Part shown: positions 1-8,109 of the stretch, piece by piece
Position numbering within the stretch: position 1 is the first letter of the stretch
How the letters are laid out: each line of letters opens with the position of its first letter
DNA from: Hyphomicrobiales bacterium
GTDB taxonomy: Bacteria > Pseudomonadota > Alphaproteobacteria > Rhizobiales > Rhizobiaceae
Assembly: GCA_900469345.1 (NCBI GenBank)
Contig: UBWZ01000008.1
Span: 372,001 to 436,000, forward strand
Length of the DNA stretch: 64,000 nucleotides
Direction of reading: 5' to 3'
Program-made: the position numbers and the translations under genes
Notes under the pieces: generated by a model
Told to the model about the DNA's origin: nothing
What the model saw: the letters and a program-made list of their open reading frames with translations, nothing else
Databases searched by the model: none

Positions 1-285
1 TTGCGCATCCGCAGTCTCTATGTCTTGCATGGAGCCTCGATTACGATTTCGGACATGTCATGAAAGGGGCGGGCGCAGCCTGTCCTCGATCGCGGCGATT
101 GGCGAATCCGTTTGACAGGCCGGGGCACCTGCGTTGAAATTGCAGGTTGTGGGGATCTGGATCCGCGGCGAGGCGGGCAAGACAGGCCGCAGGCTGAGGA
201 TGAACTTCCTTTGACGTCGAGGTTGAATGGTAGTCCAAAAATTTTCACTTGTAAATTGCATTCCTCGCTCAGGTTGTGAGCGGCG

Positions 286-1077
286 ATGAAGCTCGACGCC
301 CGGCTAGCCCAGATCATCCCCGCTCGGCTGCGCAAGTTCGAGCCGCGCTGGCAGGCGCTCGACGAGGCGCGGCGGCAGGACTGCACCAAGATCGTCATCC
401 TGGTGGAGCTTGTCGGAGGGCGCGGAAAGGCAGCGGCCGTCCTCGACGTCTCCGACAACACCATCGACAACCACCGCAAGGGCACAGGCGATGTCAGCCA
501 CGCCGCCCTGAAGGAACTGACGGAAGGGGCGGGCCTGCCGCAGGCCGCCCTGTATTTCCGCTGGAGCGTGGACGATGGCGAACTGGTGTTTCGCGATGCG
601 CAGGACAAGGCCATTCTCGATCCGTGGCAGACGGGCCGGCCGGGCGCAGAGCCGCGTTACGACGTGCCTCCGCTTGCCTATAATCCCGGTCAGGATCATC
701 TCATGCAACCGGGAGGCATGGCCGAAGGCGACGACGTGCAGCATCTGACGGTGCCGCGCGACTACCTCGGACGGCTGCAGGCTGACCCCCGCAGCCTTCT
801 GGCCATGGTCGTCAGGGATGACGGAATGGTGCCGGAGATCGAGGAGGGGGCTCTTCTGCTCGTCGATGTCAGCGACAGGCTGCTGACCGATGGCTGCCTT
901 TACGTCCTCGATACGGGCGCCGGCGCCATCGTCCGGCGTGTCCGGCGGCTCGCCAGGGGCGAGATCGAACTGCTCTGCGCAGACAGTAAGCTGCACCCGC
1001 CGCTCAGGCTGACGAAGCCGGACGTCGCCGGCCTCGATCTGATCGGCCGGCTGCGCTCGCACAGCAAAAGCGTCTGA
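286..1077 (+). CDS. S24/LexA-like repressor-type regulator, protease-dead
   Basis: A 263-residue protein with an N-terminal helix-turn-helix-like region (about residues 40-85) and a C-terminal S24 peptidase-like fold (about 150-255). This is the layout of phage CI-type regulators. The nucleophile segment reads RDDGMVPEI, with Gly180 where the catalytic Ser of the usual G-D/N-S-M motif should be. The segment that normally carries the general-base Lys (VKR) reads VRR, with Arg217. Autocleavage is therefore unlikely, and it may act as a DNA-binding or dimerising regulator only. The ATG at 286 has only a weak upstream purine stretch. It stands alone, convergent with the HAD hydrolase. The DNA target is unknown. 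Confidence 0.75.
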   Translation: MKLDARLAQIIPARLRKFEPRWQALDEARRQDCTKIVILVELVGGRGKAAAVLDVSDNTIDNHRKGTGDVSHAALKELTEGAGLPQAALYFRWSVDDGELVFRDAQDKAILDPWQTGRPGAEPRYDVPPLAYNPGQDHLMQPGGMAEGDDVQHLTVPRDYLGRLQADPRSLLAMVVRDDGMVPEIEEGALLLVDVSDRLLTDGCLYVLDTGAGAIVRRVRRLARGEIELLCADSKLHPPLRLTKPDVAGLDLIGRLRSHSKSV

Positions 1078-1086
1078 CCTCTCGGC

Positions 1087-1701
1087 TCAGACCTCGATGC
1101 CGAAACCCGCAAGGTCCCGGCGCAGCGTCGCAGCGTCGATAAACTGCACGGCATGCCAGCCGGCGGCCCTGGCGCCTTTCACGTTGTCGGCACTGTCGTC
1201 GATGAAGATCGTCGCGGCGGGGCGCAGGCCGAAGTCGCGGGCGTGCTTCTCGTAGATCGCCACATCCGGCTTGATCAGGCTGATCTCGCCCGACACGGTA
1301 ACGCCGCGCGATGCGTCGAGGAAGGGGAACCGCTTGCGGGCTTCGACGAAGGTGTCGGCGGCGAAATTGGTGAGCATGGTCACGTCGCGGCCCTGGTCGA
1401 TCAGCCCCTCCAGGATAGCGACGCTGTCCTCGTAGGCGTGCGGCACCATCTCGTGCCAGTGCTTGCGGAAGGCGCGGATCTGCTCCTCCCGGTCGGGATG
1501 CTGCGCGATCAGCAGCGCCTCGGCCTCGGGCCATGCGCGACCGCGGTCCTGCTCGAGGTTCCATTCGTGGGTGCAGACGTTCTCGAAGAACCATTGGCGT
1601 TCGGCTTCGTCCGGAATGATCCGGCTGAAGGGCAGCTGCGGATCGTAGTGGATCAGCACTTTTCCGATGTCGAAGACGATATGGTCGATCTGGCCAGTCA
1701 T
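1087..1701 (-). CDS. HAD-family hydrolase (YihX-like)
   Basis: A 204-residue HAD-superfamily phosphatase. The nucleophile motif FDIGKVL gives Asp11, with Gly at +2 as in YihX-type sugar phosphatases rather than the usual second Asp. Motif II is Thr111 in MLTNF. Motif III Lys is in the IKPDVAIYE segment and motif IV is FIDDSADN. The cap is the small helical type found in subfamily IA/IB. Substrate cannot be read from sequence; a sugar phosphate or nucleotide is plausible. It lies 30 bases downstream of mutY on the same strand and may share its transcript. Confidence 0.85.
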   Translation of the reverse strand: MTGQIDHIVFDIGKVLIHYDPQLPFSRIIPDEAERQWFFENVCTHEWNLEQDRGRAWPEAEALLIAQHPDREEQIRAFRKHWHEMVPHAYEDSVAILEGLIDQGRDVTMLTNFAADTFVEARKRFPFLDASRGVTVSGEISLIKPDVAIYEKHARDFGLRPAATIFIDDSADNVKGARAAGWHAVQFIDAATLRRDLAGFGIEV

Positions 1702-1731
1702 GCAGTTCCCCTGAAAGCGCGGTGGTCGGTG

Positions 1732-2826
1732 TCAGTGCGGATGCTTGGCGAAGGCAAGCGGGAGCGCCTGGGTGATGACCTTTTTCATCACCGTCGGCAA
1801 GGCCTGGGCCTCCAGATTGTCGACCGGTTCCCACCATCCGCTCGCGTCTCTCTTCTCAGTCTGGGCCCGGAACACCGACAGCCGAAGCTCGAAATGGGTA
1901 AACACGTGGACGATCGTGCCGCAGGCTTCCCAGCCGGCCTCGAAGGGCGCGTGGTCCTTCGTGTCGCCGCCGTCGATGCGCGCGGTCCAGGCGGTGGTCG
2001 GCACCTCGGTCATGCCGCCGAGCAGGCCGGTCTCGACGCGGCGGCGCAGCAGCACCTCGCCCTCGGGCGTGACGGCGACGAAGGCAGCCCCCAGCCGCAC
2101 CGGTTTGTCCTTCTTGGCGGCTTTGACCGGAAAGCGCTCGGGATCGTGCTTGGCAAAGGCGACGCAGTTGTCGCGCAGCGGACAGAGCGCGCAGGCCGGC
2201 CGCTTCGGAGTGCAGATGGTCGCGCCCAGATCCATCATCGCCTGCGCGAAATCGCCGGGACGCGCGGCCGGCGTCATCAGGACGACCCGCGACTTCATCA
2301 GCGTCTTGGAACCGGGCAGCGGCGCATCGATGGCGTTGAGCCGGGAGATCACCCGCTCGACATTGCCGTCCATCACGGCGGCTTGCCGGTTGAAGGCGAT
2401 CGCCGCCACGGCCGCCGCCGTATAGTCGCCGATCCCGGGAAGCGCGCGAAGACCGTCCTCGGTACCGGGAAACGTACCGCCATGCAGTGTCGTGACCGCC
2501 TCAGCGCATTTTTTCAGGTTGCGGGCCCGCGCATAGTAGCCGAGCCCGGCCCAGGCGGCCATGACATCCTCGACGGGAGCGGCGGCAAGGTCGGTGACCT
2601 TCGGCCAGAGCGCCAGGAATTTCGCGAAATAGGGTTTGACCGCCTGCACGGTGGTCTGCTGCAGCATCACTTCAGACAGCCAGATGTGATAGGGATCGGG
2701 CCTAGCCCCGGCCTTTGCAGCCGCCGGGCTGATACGCCAGGGCAGCTCGCGGTGGTGGCGGTCATACCAGGCAAGCAGGGTCTCCGCCTGGCTGCGGGGA
2801 AGCGATGGGGACGGCGTCTGCAGCAT
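1732..2826 (-). CDS. mutY: A/G-specific adenine DNA glycosylase MutY
   Basis: MutY removes adenine mispaired with 8-oxoguanine. All hallmarks are present: SEVMLQQTT with catalytic Glu52, the helix-hairpin-helix LPGIGDY (129-135), catalytic Asp153 in VMDGNV, and the [4Fe-4S] ligands Cys205, Cys212, Cys215 and Cys221 (C-X6-C-X2-C-X5-C). A C-terminal NUDIX-like 8-oxoG recognition domain follows from about residue 235. The start is placed at the ATG at 2826 (364 residues), because the 19 extra residues of the longer frame do not look like MutY. It is divergent from the DUF721 gene; this neighbourhood with dsbA-like and smc genes is common in Rhizobiales. Confidence 0.96.
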   Translation of the reverse strand: MLQTPSPSLPRSQAETLLAWYDRHHRELPWRISPAAAKAGARPDPYHIWLSEVMLQQTTVQAVKPYFAKFLALWPKVTDLAAAPVEDVMAAWAGLGYYARARNLKKCAEAVTTLHGGTFPGTEDGLRALPGIGDYTAAAVAAIAFNRQAAVMDGNVERVISRLNAIDAPLPGSKTLMKSRVVLMTPAARPGDFAQAMMDLGATICTPKRPACALCPLRDNCVAFAKHDPERFPVKAAKKDKPVRLGAAFVAVTPEGEVLLRRRVETGLLGGMTEVPTTAWTARIDGGDTKDHAPFEAGWEACGTIVHVFTHFELRLSVFRAQTEKRDASGWWEPVDNLEAQALPTVMKKVITQALPLAFAKHPH

Positions 2827-2900
2827 GATTTCCGTTTGGGACCGAGATCGCCTATATCTGGACGAACAATGCGCCGGGTTCAAGCACGGCAGGCTCAGGC

Positions 2901-3407
2901 ATGGCAGGCGAAATGGCTTATCCGAGAAAAGGCGCGCGTCAGATCGCGGAACTGGCGAACGGCATCATCGATCCGGTTCTCGCCCGACGCGCCGGCATAT
3001 CGACGGCTCTGCTCGGCTCCTGGGACGAGATCGCCGGTGCGGATTTCGCCGACTGCACCCGTCCGGAAAAGATCTCCTGGCCGCGCAACGACCCCTATGG
3101 CGATGGCGGCCATCAGCCGGGCGTGCTCACCATTGCCTGCGAGGGCGCCCGGGCGCTGTTCCTCACCCATGCGCAGGGCGAACTGATTGCCCGCATCAAC
3201 GGTTTCTTTGGCTTCCCCGCCGTGCGGCAGATCCGCATCGTCCAGAAACCGGTGTCGGTCTCGGTGCGGCATCCGCGCAAGCCGTCGCCCCTGAAGGGCG
3301 AGGCGGCGAAGCGTCTGGAGACGATGATGGATGGTATCGAAAGCGAAGCGCTCAAGAAGGCTGTGGCGAGGCTCGGCACTGCCGTTCTCCAGAAGAAGCG
3401 GGGCTGA
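2901..3407 (+). CDS. DUF721 / DciA-like protein
   Basis: A 168-residue protein with the DUF721 fold over about residues 10-115 (pattern LLGSWDEIAG then LTIACEGARALFLTHAQGELIARIN). DUF721 includes DciA, the replicative helicase (DnaB) operator of bacteria that lack DnaC. In alphaproteobacteria this protein is the usual DciA candidate, so a role at replication initiation is likely by family. The basic, low-complexity C-terminus (residues 120-168) would suit DNA contact. Start is the ATG at 2901; an in-frame ATG at 2913 is an alternative. It sits between mutY (divergent) and the DsbA-like gene. Confidence 0.8.
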   Translation: MAGEMAYPRKGARQIAELANGIIDPVLARRAGISTALLGSWDEIAGADFADCTRPEKISWPRNDPYGDGGHQPGVLTIACEGARALFLTHAQGELIARINGFFGFPAVRQIRIVQKPVSVSVRHPRKPSPLKGEAAKRLETMMDGIESEALKKAVARLGTAVLQKKRG

Positions 3408-3556
3408 AGCGCCGCTCAGACAACCGCCGTGGCGCCGGTGCCCTTGGATTTGTCACAATTCTTTGAAGACTTTGTACCGAGCGCGGCTTGTCCGGCACGG
3501 TACGCCGCGATACGGAAATGAATAACTTTGACCGATCTCTCGCACACGGGTGTTTC

Positions 3557-4264
3557 ATGCAGCAGAACGATATGACGATGACCAGGCGCGTACTTTTGGG
3601 CGGCGTTGCCGTGACGGCGCTCTGCCTGGCCGTGCCGCTCGGCATCACCGATGCGATGGCGCAGGAAAAGCCGCCGGAATCCCAGGGTGACGTCGACATG
3701 GCCGAGGCGCTGAAGCCCGGCCCCCTGCCGGAAATGGCACTGGGTGAAGAGAAGGCGCCGGTGACCATCATCGAATACATGTCGATGACCTGCCCGCACT
3801 GCGCCCACTTCCACACCACCACCTTCGATACCATCAAGACCAAGTATGTCGACACCGGCAAGGTGCGCTTCATCCTGCGCGAATTCCCCTTCGATCCGGT
3901 CGCGACCGCCGCCTTCATGCTCGCACGCTGCAGCCCGCAGGACCCCAAGACGATGGCAACGCCCGCGCAGTATTTCGCGATGGTGTCGATGCTGTTCAAG
4001 CAGCAGCGCTCCTGGGCCTCGCCGCAGGACGGAAATGTGCGCGGCGCACTGCTCCAGACGGTCAAACTGGCCGGTTACTCACAGGAGAGTTTCGAAGCCT
4101 GCTTGACGAACCAGAAGCTTCTCGATGAAGTGAATGCCGTGGTAAAGCGGGCAACGAGTGATTTCGGTGTCAATTCCACGCCAACCTTCTTGATTAACGG
4201 CAAGAAATACTCCGGGGACATGTCTGTTGACGCCATGTCGAAGCTTATCGACGGACTGCTCTAA
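3557..4264 (+). CDS. DsbA-family periplasmic thiol oxidoreductase
   Basis: A thioredoxin-fold DsbA/DsbG-like protein with active site CPHC encoded at 3791-3802 and a conserved cis-Pro segment (NSTPTFLING). The N-terminus is a secretory signal with a twin-arginine-like MTRRVLLGG run and an AMAQ cleavage region, so it probably acts on disulfides in the periplasm. Several in-frame starts exist (3488, 3518, 3557, 3572). 3557 gives a normal-length signal peptide; 3518 is the main alternative. It lies 33 bases before smc, an arrangement common in Rhizobiales. Confidence 0.88.
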   Translation: MQQNDMTMTRRVLLGGVAVTALCLAVPLGITDAMAQEKPPESQGDVDMAEALKPGPLPEMALGEEKAPVTIIEYMSMTCPHCAHFHTTTFDTIKTKYVDTGKVRFILREFPFDPVATAAFMLARCSPQDPKTMATPAQYFAMVSMLFKQQRSWASPQDGNVRGALLQTVKLAGYSQESFEACLTNQKLLDEVNAVVKRATSDFGVNSTPTFLINGKKYSGDMSVDAMSKLIDGLL

Positions 4265-4297
4265 GCTTCGCCACCCCTCCCGCAAGGAGAGGGCGGC

Positions 4298-7200
4298 ATG
4301 AAGTTCAACAAGCTGCGTCTTGTTGGCTTCAAGTCTTTCGTCGAGCCGACGGAATTCATCATCGAGCGCGGGCTGACCGGCGTGGTCGGCCCGAACGGCT
4401 GCGGCAAGTCGAACCTTGTCGAAGCCCTCCGCTGGGTGATGGGCGAAAATTCCTACAAGAACATGCGCGCCTCCGGCATGGACGACGTGATCTTTTCCGG
4501 TTCCGGCAACCGGCCGGCGCGCAACACCGCCGAAGTCGGCCTCTACCTCGACAATTCCGACCGCACCGCGCCTGCCGCCTTCAACGATGCCGACGAGATC
4601 CAGGTTTCGCGCCGCATCGAGCGCGAGAACGGCTCCGTCTACCGCATCAATGGCAAGGAAGCCCGCGCCAAGGATGTCCAGCTCCTGTTTGCCGACGCCT
4701 CCACCGGCGCGCGGTCGCCCTCCATGGTCGGGCAGGGCCGCATCGGCGAGCTGATCAATGCCAAGCCCCAGGCGCGCCGCCAGTTGCTGGAAGAGGCGGC
4801 CGGCATTTCCGGACTGCATTCCCGCCGCCACGAGGCCGAACTTCGCCTGCGTGCCGCCGAGACCAATCTCGAGCGGCTCGAGGACGTGGTGGCGCAGCTC
4901 GAAAGCCAGATCGAGAGCCTGAAGCGTCAGGCCCGCCAGGCCAACCGCTTCAAGATTCTGTCGGCTGACATCCGTGCCCGCGAGGCGACGCTTCTCCATA
5001 TCCGCTGGGTCCAGGCGCGGGATGCCGAAGACGAGGCGACCACGGCGCTCAACCAGGCGACGATGGTGGTTGCGGAAAAGGCGCAGGCCCAGATGCAGGC
5101 GGCCGAGGATCAGGCCATTGCCAGCCTGAAGATCCCCGAACTGCGCGAAGACGAGGCGAAGGAGGGGGCAGCCCTGCAGCGCCTGCAGATCGCCCGTGGC
5201 CAGCTGGAAGACGAGATGGGTCGCCTTCTCAAGCGGCGTGACGAACTGACCCGCCGGCTGGCGCAGCTGGGCGAGGACATCCGCCGCGAGGAGCAGCTGG
5301 CGGCGGACAATACGACGTTTCTCGACCGCTTGGCGCAGGAGGAGGCCGAGCTCGACGACATGCTCGCCGATGCGGGCGTCGAGGCCGAAGAGATGCGGCA
5401 GGCCTTCGAGGCCGCTGCCGCCGCTCTCGCCGAAACCGAAAAACGCTTCGCGGCCGTGACCGCCGAACGCGCCGAGGCCGCTGCCGGCCGCACCCAGCTG
5501 GATCGGCTGATCCGCGATCTGGGCGAGCGCCGCCAGCGGCTCGACCGCCAGCTGTCGGACGCGGCTGCCGAGCTTGGCTCGATCGACGAGCGTCTCGGGC
5601 GGATGGATGATCCGGCCGAAAAACGGGAAGCCGTGGACGCGGCCGAGATTGTCGTCGAGGACGCAGCGATCGCTGCCGAGGAACTCGAAGAAACACTGGC
5701 CGCGGCTCGCCAGAGCGAGCTTGCGGCCCGCGGGCCGGTCGAGGAGGCACGCTCGACGCTGAACGCGCTTGAGACCGAAGCGCGCACCATTGCGCGGATG
5801 CTGTCCGCCGGTGCGGCATCCGGATCCTTCCCGCCGGTGGCCGACATGATCCGCGTCGATCGCGGCTATGAAGCAGCCCTTGGCGCGGCCCTTGGCGACG
5901 ATTTGGAGGCGCCGGTCGACCCGGCAGCCGCGGCTCACTGGTCGCTCAACGGAGACGGGACGGGCGATCCGGACCTGCCGGCGGGTGTCGAGCCGCTCGC
6001 CGCCCGCGTCACTGCGCCGCCCGAGCTTCGCCGCCGGCTGGCGCAGATCGGCGTGGTGGAGGCGGCCGAGGCGCAGGCTCTTATGCCGAAGCTTGCGCCC
6101 GGCCAGCGGCTGGTGACCCGTGAAGGTGCCGTCTACCGCTGGGATGGTCTGCTCACCGGCTCCGAGGCGCCCGGCGCAGCCGCCCTGCGGCTTTCCCAGA
6201 AGAACCGCCTGTCGGAGCTGGAAGGCGAGATCGACGACGGCCGCATCGCCGTGTCGGAGGCGGAGGCGACGCTCGGAAAAGCCCAGGGGCAGGTGGCGGA
6301 TCTCGATCGCCGCCTGGTCGAGGCGCGCGAACGCAACCGCTTCGCCTCGCGGCAGCTGACCGAGGCGCGCGATGCGCTTGCCGCGGCCGAACGGGCGGCC
6401 GGCGACCTGATGCGCCGCCGCGACGTGCTGGCGGAGGCGGTGAGCCAGCTGCAGGGGCAGATCGAGGATCTCGGCCTGCAGGAGGAAAATGCCCGCGCCG
6501 AGCTGGAGGACGCCCCCGATCTCTCCGATATCGACAATCGTCTTCGCGAGCAGCAGGCGCTGGTCGCGACGGATCGCGGTCTGCTGGCCGAAGCGCGCGC
6601 CGGCTATGAGGGTCTGAGCCGCGAGGCGGACATCCGCAAGCGTCGACTGTCGGCGATCGCCCAGGAGCGGTCCGCCTGGAATGCCCGCGCCAGGAGCGCT
6701 GCCGACCAGATTGCCAGCCTGCGCGAGCGCGAGGAAGAAGCGCGTGACGAGATCGCCGATCTGGAAATTGCCCCGGACGAGTTCGACGACCGGCGCCGCG
6801 GCCTGATCGATGCGCTGCAGAAGGCCGAGCTGGCACGCCGCGCGGCGGGCGACCGTCTGGCGGAGGCGGAAACGCGGCAGCGAGAGGCCGACCGGATCGC
6901 CACCACGGCACTGGCCGAACTGGCCGATGTCCGCGAGAAGCGCGGACGGGCCGAGGAGCGTCTGGTTTCGGCCGCCGAAAAGAGACATGAAAGCGAACTT
7001 CGCATTCGCGAGGCGCTGCACATTGCCCCGCACGAGGTGGCGCGCATCGCCGGCCTCGTGCCGGGCGCTGCAATGCCGGACATGCGGGAGATCGAGCGCG
7101 AGGTCGACCGGCTGAAGATGGAGCGCGAGCGGCTGGGCGCCGTCAATCTTCGCGCCGAGGAGGAGCAGAAGGAGCTGTCCGACAAGCTTGCGGCCCTGAC

Positions 7201-7759
7201 GCGCGAGCGCGACGACGTGATCGATGCCATCCGCAAGCTGCGCGGCGCGATCCAGGGTCTCAACCGCGAGGGCCGGGAGCGGCTGCTGGCCGCCTTCGAC
7301 GTGGTCAACGCCCAGTTCCGCCGGCTCTTCACCCATCTGTTCGGCGGCGGTACGGCCGAGCTGCAGCTGATCGAGTCCGACGACCCGCTTGAGGCGGGCC
7401 TGGAAATTCTCGCCCGTCCGCCGGGCAAAAAGCCGCAGACGATGACGCTCCTGTCCGGCGGCGAACAGGCGCTGACCGCCATGGCCCTGATCTTCGCCGT
7501 CTTTCTTACCAATCCTGCACCGATCTGCGTGCTCGACGAGGTCGATGCGCCGCTCGACGACCACAATGTCGAGCGCTACTGCAACCTGATGGACGAGATG
7601 GCCGCCTCGACGGAAACCCGCTTCGTCATCATCACCCACAACCCGATCACCATGGCGCGCATGAACCGCCTGTTCGGGGTGACGATGGCCGAGCAGGGTG
7701 TGTCCCAGCTCGTCTCGGTCGATCTGCAGGCTGCAGAACTGCTGCGCGAAGCGAGCTGA
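4298..7759 (+). CDS. smc: Chromosome partition protein SMC
   Basis: A 1153-residue structural-maintenance-of-chromosomes ATPase that compacts and segregates the chromosome with ScpA/ScpB. The N-terminal head has Walker A GPNGCGKSN (residues 31-39). Two long coiled-coil arms rich in Ala, Glu and Arg flank a hinge at about 510-640. The C-terminal head has the ABC signature LSGGEQALTAMAL from residue 1052 and Walker B ending in Asp1080-Glu1081. Length is normal. AAGGAGAG lies before the ATG. The arm region is very GC-rich and produces long spurious reading frames on the opposite strand. Confidence 0.97.
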   Translation: MKFNKLRLVGFKSFVEPTEFIIERGLTGVVGPNGCGKSNLVEALRWVMGENSYKNMRASGMDDVIFSGSGNRPARNTAEVGLYLDNSDRTAPAAFNDADEIQVSRRIERENGSVYRINGKEARAKDVQLLFADASTGARSPSMVGQGRIGELINAKPQARRQLLEEAAGISGLHSRRHEAELRLRAAETNLERLEDVVAQLESQIESLKRQARQANRFKILSADIRAREATLLHIRWVQARDAEDEATTALNQATMVVAEKAQAQMQAAEDQAIASLKIPELREDEAKEGAALQRLQIARGQLEDEMGRLLKRRDELTRRLAQLGEDIRREEQLAADNTTFLDRLAQEEAELDDMLADAGVEAEEMRQAFEAAAAALAETEKRFAAVTAERAEAAAGRTQLDRLIRDLGERRQRLDRQLSDAAAELGSIDERLGRMDDPAEKREAVDAAEIVVEDAAIAAEELEETLAAARQSELAARGPVEEARSTLNALETEARTIARMLSAGAASGSFPPVADMIRVDRGYEAALGAALGDDLEAPVDPAAAAHWSLNGDGTGDPDLPAGVEPLAARVTAPPELRRRLAQIGVVEAAEAQALMPKLAPGQRLVTREGAVYRWDGLLTGSEAPGAAALRLSQKNRLSELEGEIDDGRIAVSEAEATLGKAQGQVADLDRRLVEARERNRFASRQLTEARDALAAAERAAGDLMRRRDVLAEAVSQLQGQIEDLGLQEENARAELEDAPDLSDIDNRLREQQALVATDRGLLAEARAGYEGLSREADIRKRRLSAIAQERSAWNARARSAADQIASLREREEEARDEIADLEIAPDEFDDRRRGLIDALQKAELARRAAGDRLAEAETRQREADRIATTALAELADVREKRGRAEERLVSAAEKRHESELRIREALHIAPHEVARIAGLVPGAAMPDMREIEREVDRLKMERERLGAVNLRAEEEQKELSDKLAALTRERDDVIDAIRKLRGAIQGLNREGRERLLAAFDVVNAQFRRLFTHLFGGGTAELQLIESDDPLEAGLEILARPPGKKPQTMTLLSGGEQALTAMALIFAVFLTNPAPICVLDEVDAPLDDHNVERYCNLMDEMAASTETRFVIITHNPITMARMNRLFGVTMAEQGVSQLVSVDLQAAELLREAS

Positions 7760-8109
7760 TCGCGCACGATTGTTTCATGACAATTACGTCAAACGACGCA
7801 AAACGGCACAAAGCCTCGGCAGAGGGCTGTTCAGATGCTTGATAATATTGCAGTATGGGGTCAATGAAGTGTGGTGCTGAGGTGCCGTAGACGCTTCCGG
7901 TTGTTGAAACCGTTTTGGGACCCCCCGCACAGGTTTCCTGTCCTGTGCGGAAAGCTTTGCGGGGCCGCTCGTGATCCGGCCCCGCAAAGCTTTGTTTACT
8001 CCCACTTCCTCATTTTGCTGCACTGCAACATAATCCTGCCCTGATATGTTTTCACATTGCTCCTGAGGCGTTTACCGCTGATACTGGCTGCATTGGGTGG
8101 AGAGCAGGC
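7760..8109. other. Intergenic region between smc and ppdK
   Basis: 350 bases with no convincing reading frame. The first half is AT-richer (about 7775-7870). The second half carries three hairpins in tandem (annotated separately). The final part holds the ppdK leader, with GGAGAGCAGG just before its ATG. It probably contains the smc terminator, the ppdK promoter and possibly a small RNA. Confidence 0.6.
7898..7993. ncRNA. Three tandem hairpins; candidate small RNA and/or terminator
   Basis: Three consecutive inverted repeats: CGGTT/AACCG (7898-7912), CCGCACAG/CTGTGCGG with a 10-base loop (7925-7950), and an uninterrupted 16-bp stem AAAGCTTTGCGGGGCC/GGCCCCGCAAAGCTTT with an 11-base loop (7951-7993). 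The last stem ends in TTT and starts in AAA, so it could terminate transcription in either direction. The tight array looks like a structured RNA with a terminal terminator stem rather than a lone terminator. No Rfam family was recognised, and no clear promoter is visible upstream. Confidence 0.45.

Noticed and set aside
1-285. Short minus-strand frames at the left edge
   Set aside because: Low-complexity, no ribosome sites, no recognisable product; the segment is probably upstream regulatory DNA plus the unseen end of a neighbouring gene.
1153-3186. 677-codon open frame on the plus strand across the HAD and mutY genes
   Set aside because: It overlaps two well-supported minus-strand genes and has no family features.
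4079-7639. 1186-codon open frame on the minus strand opposite smc
   Set aside because: It is antisense to a fully supported SMC; its composition (runs of Arg, Gly, Leu, His) is that of a mirror frame in GC-rich coiled-coil DNA, and it has no recognisable domain.
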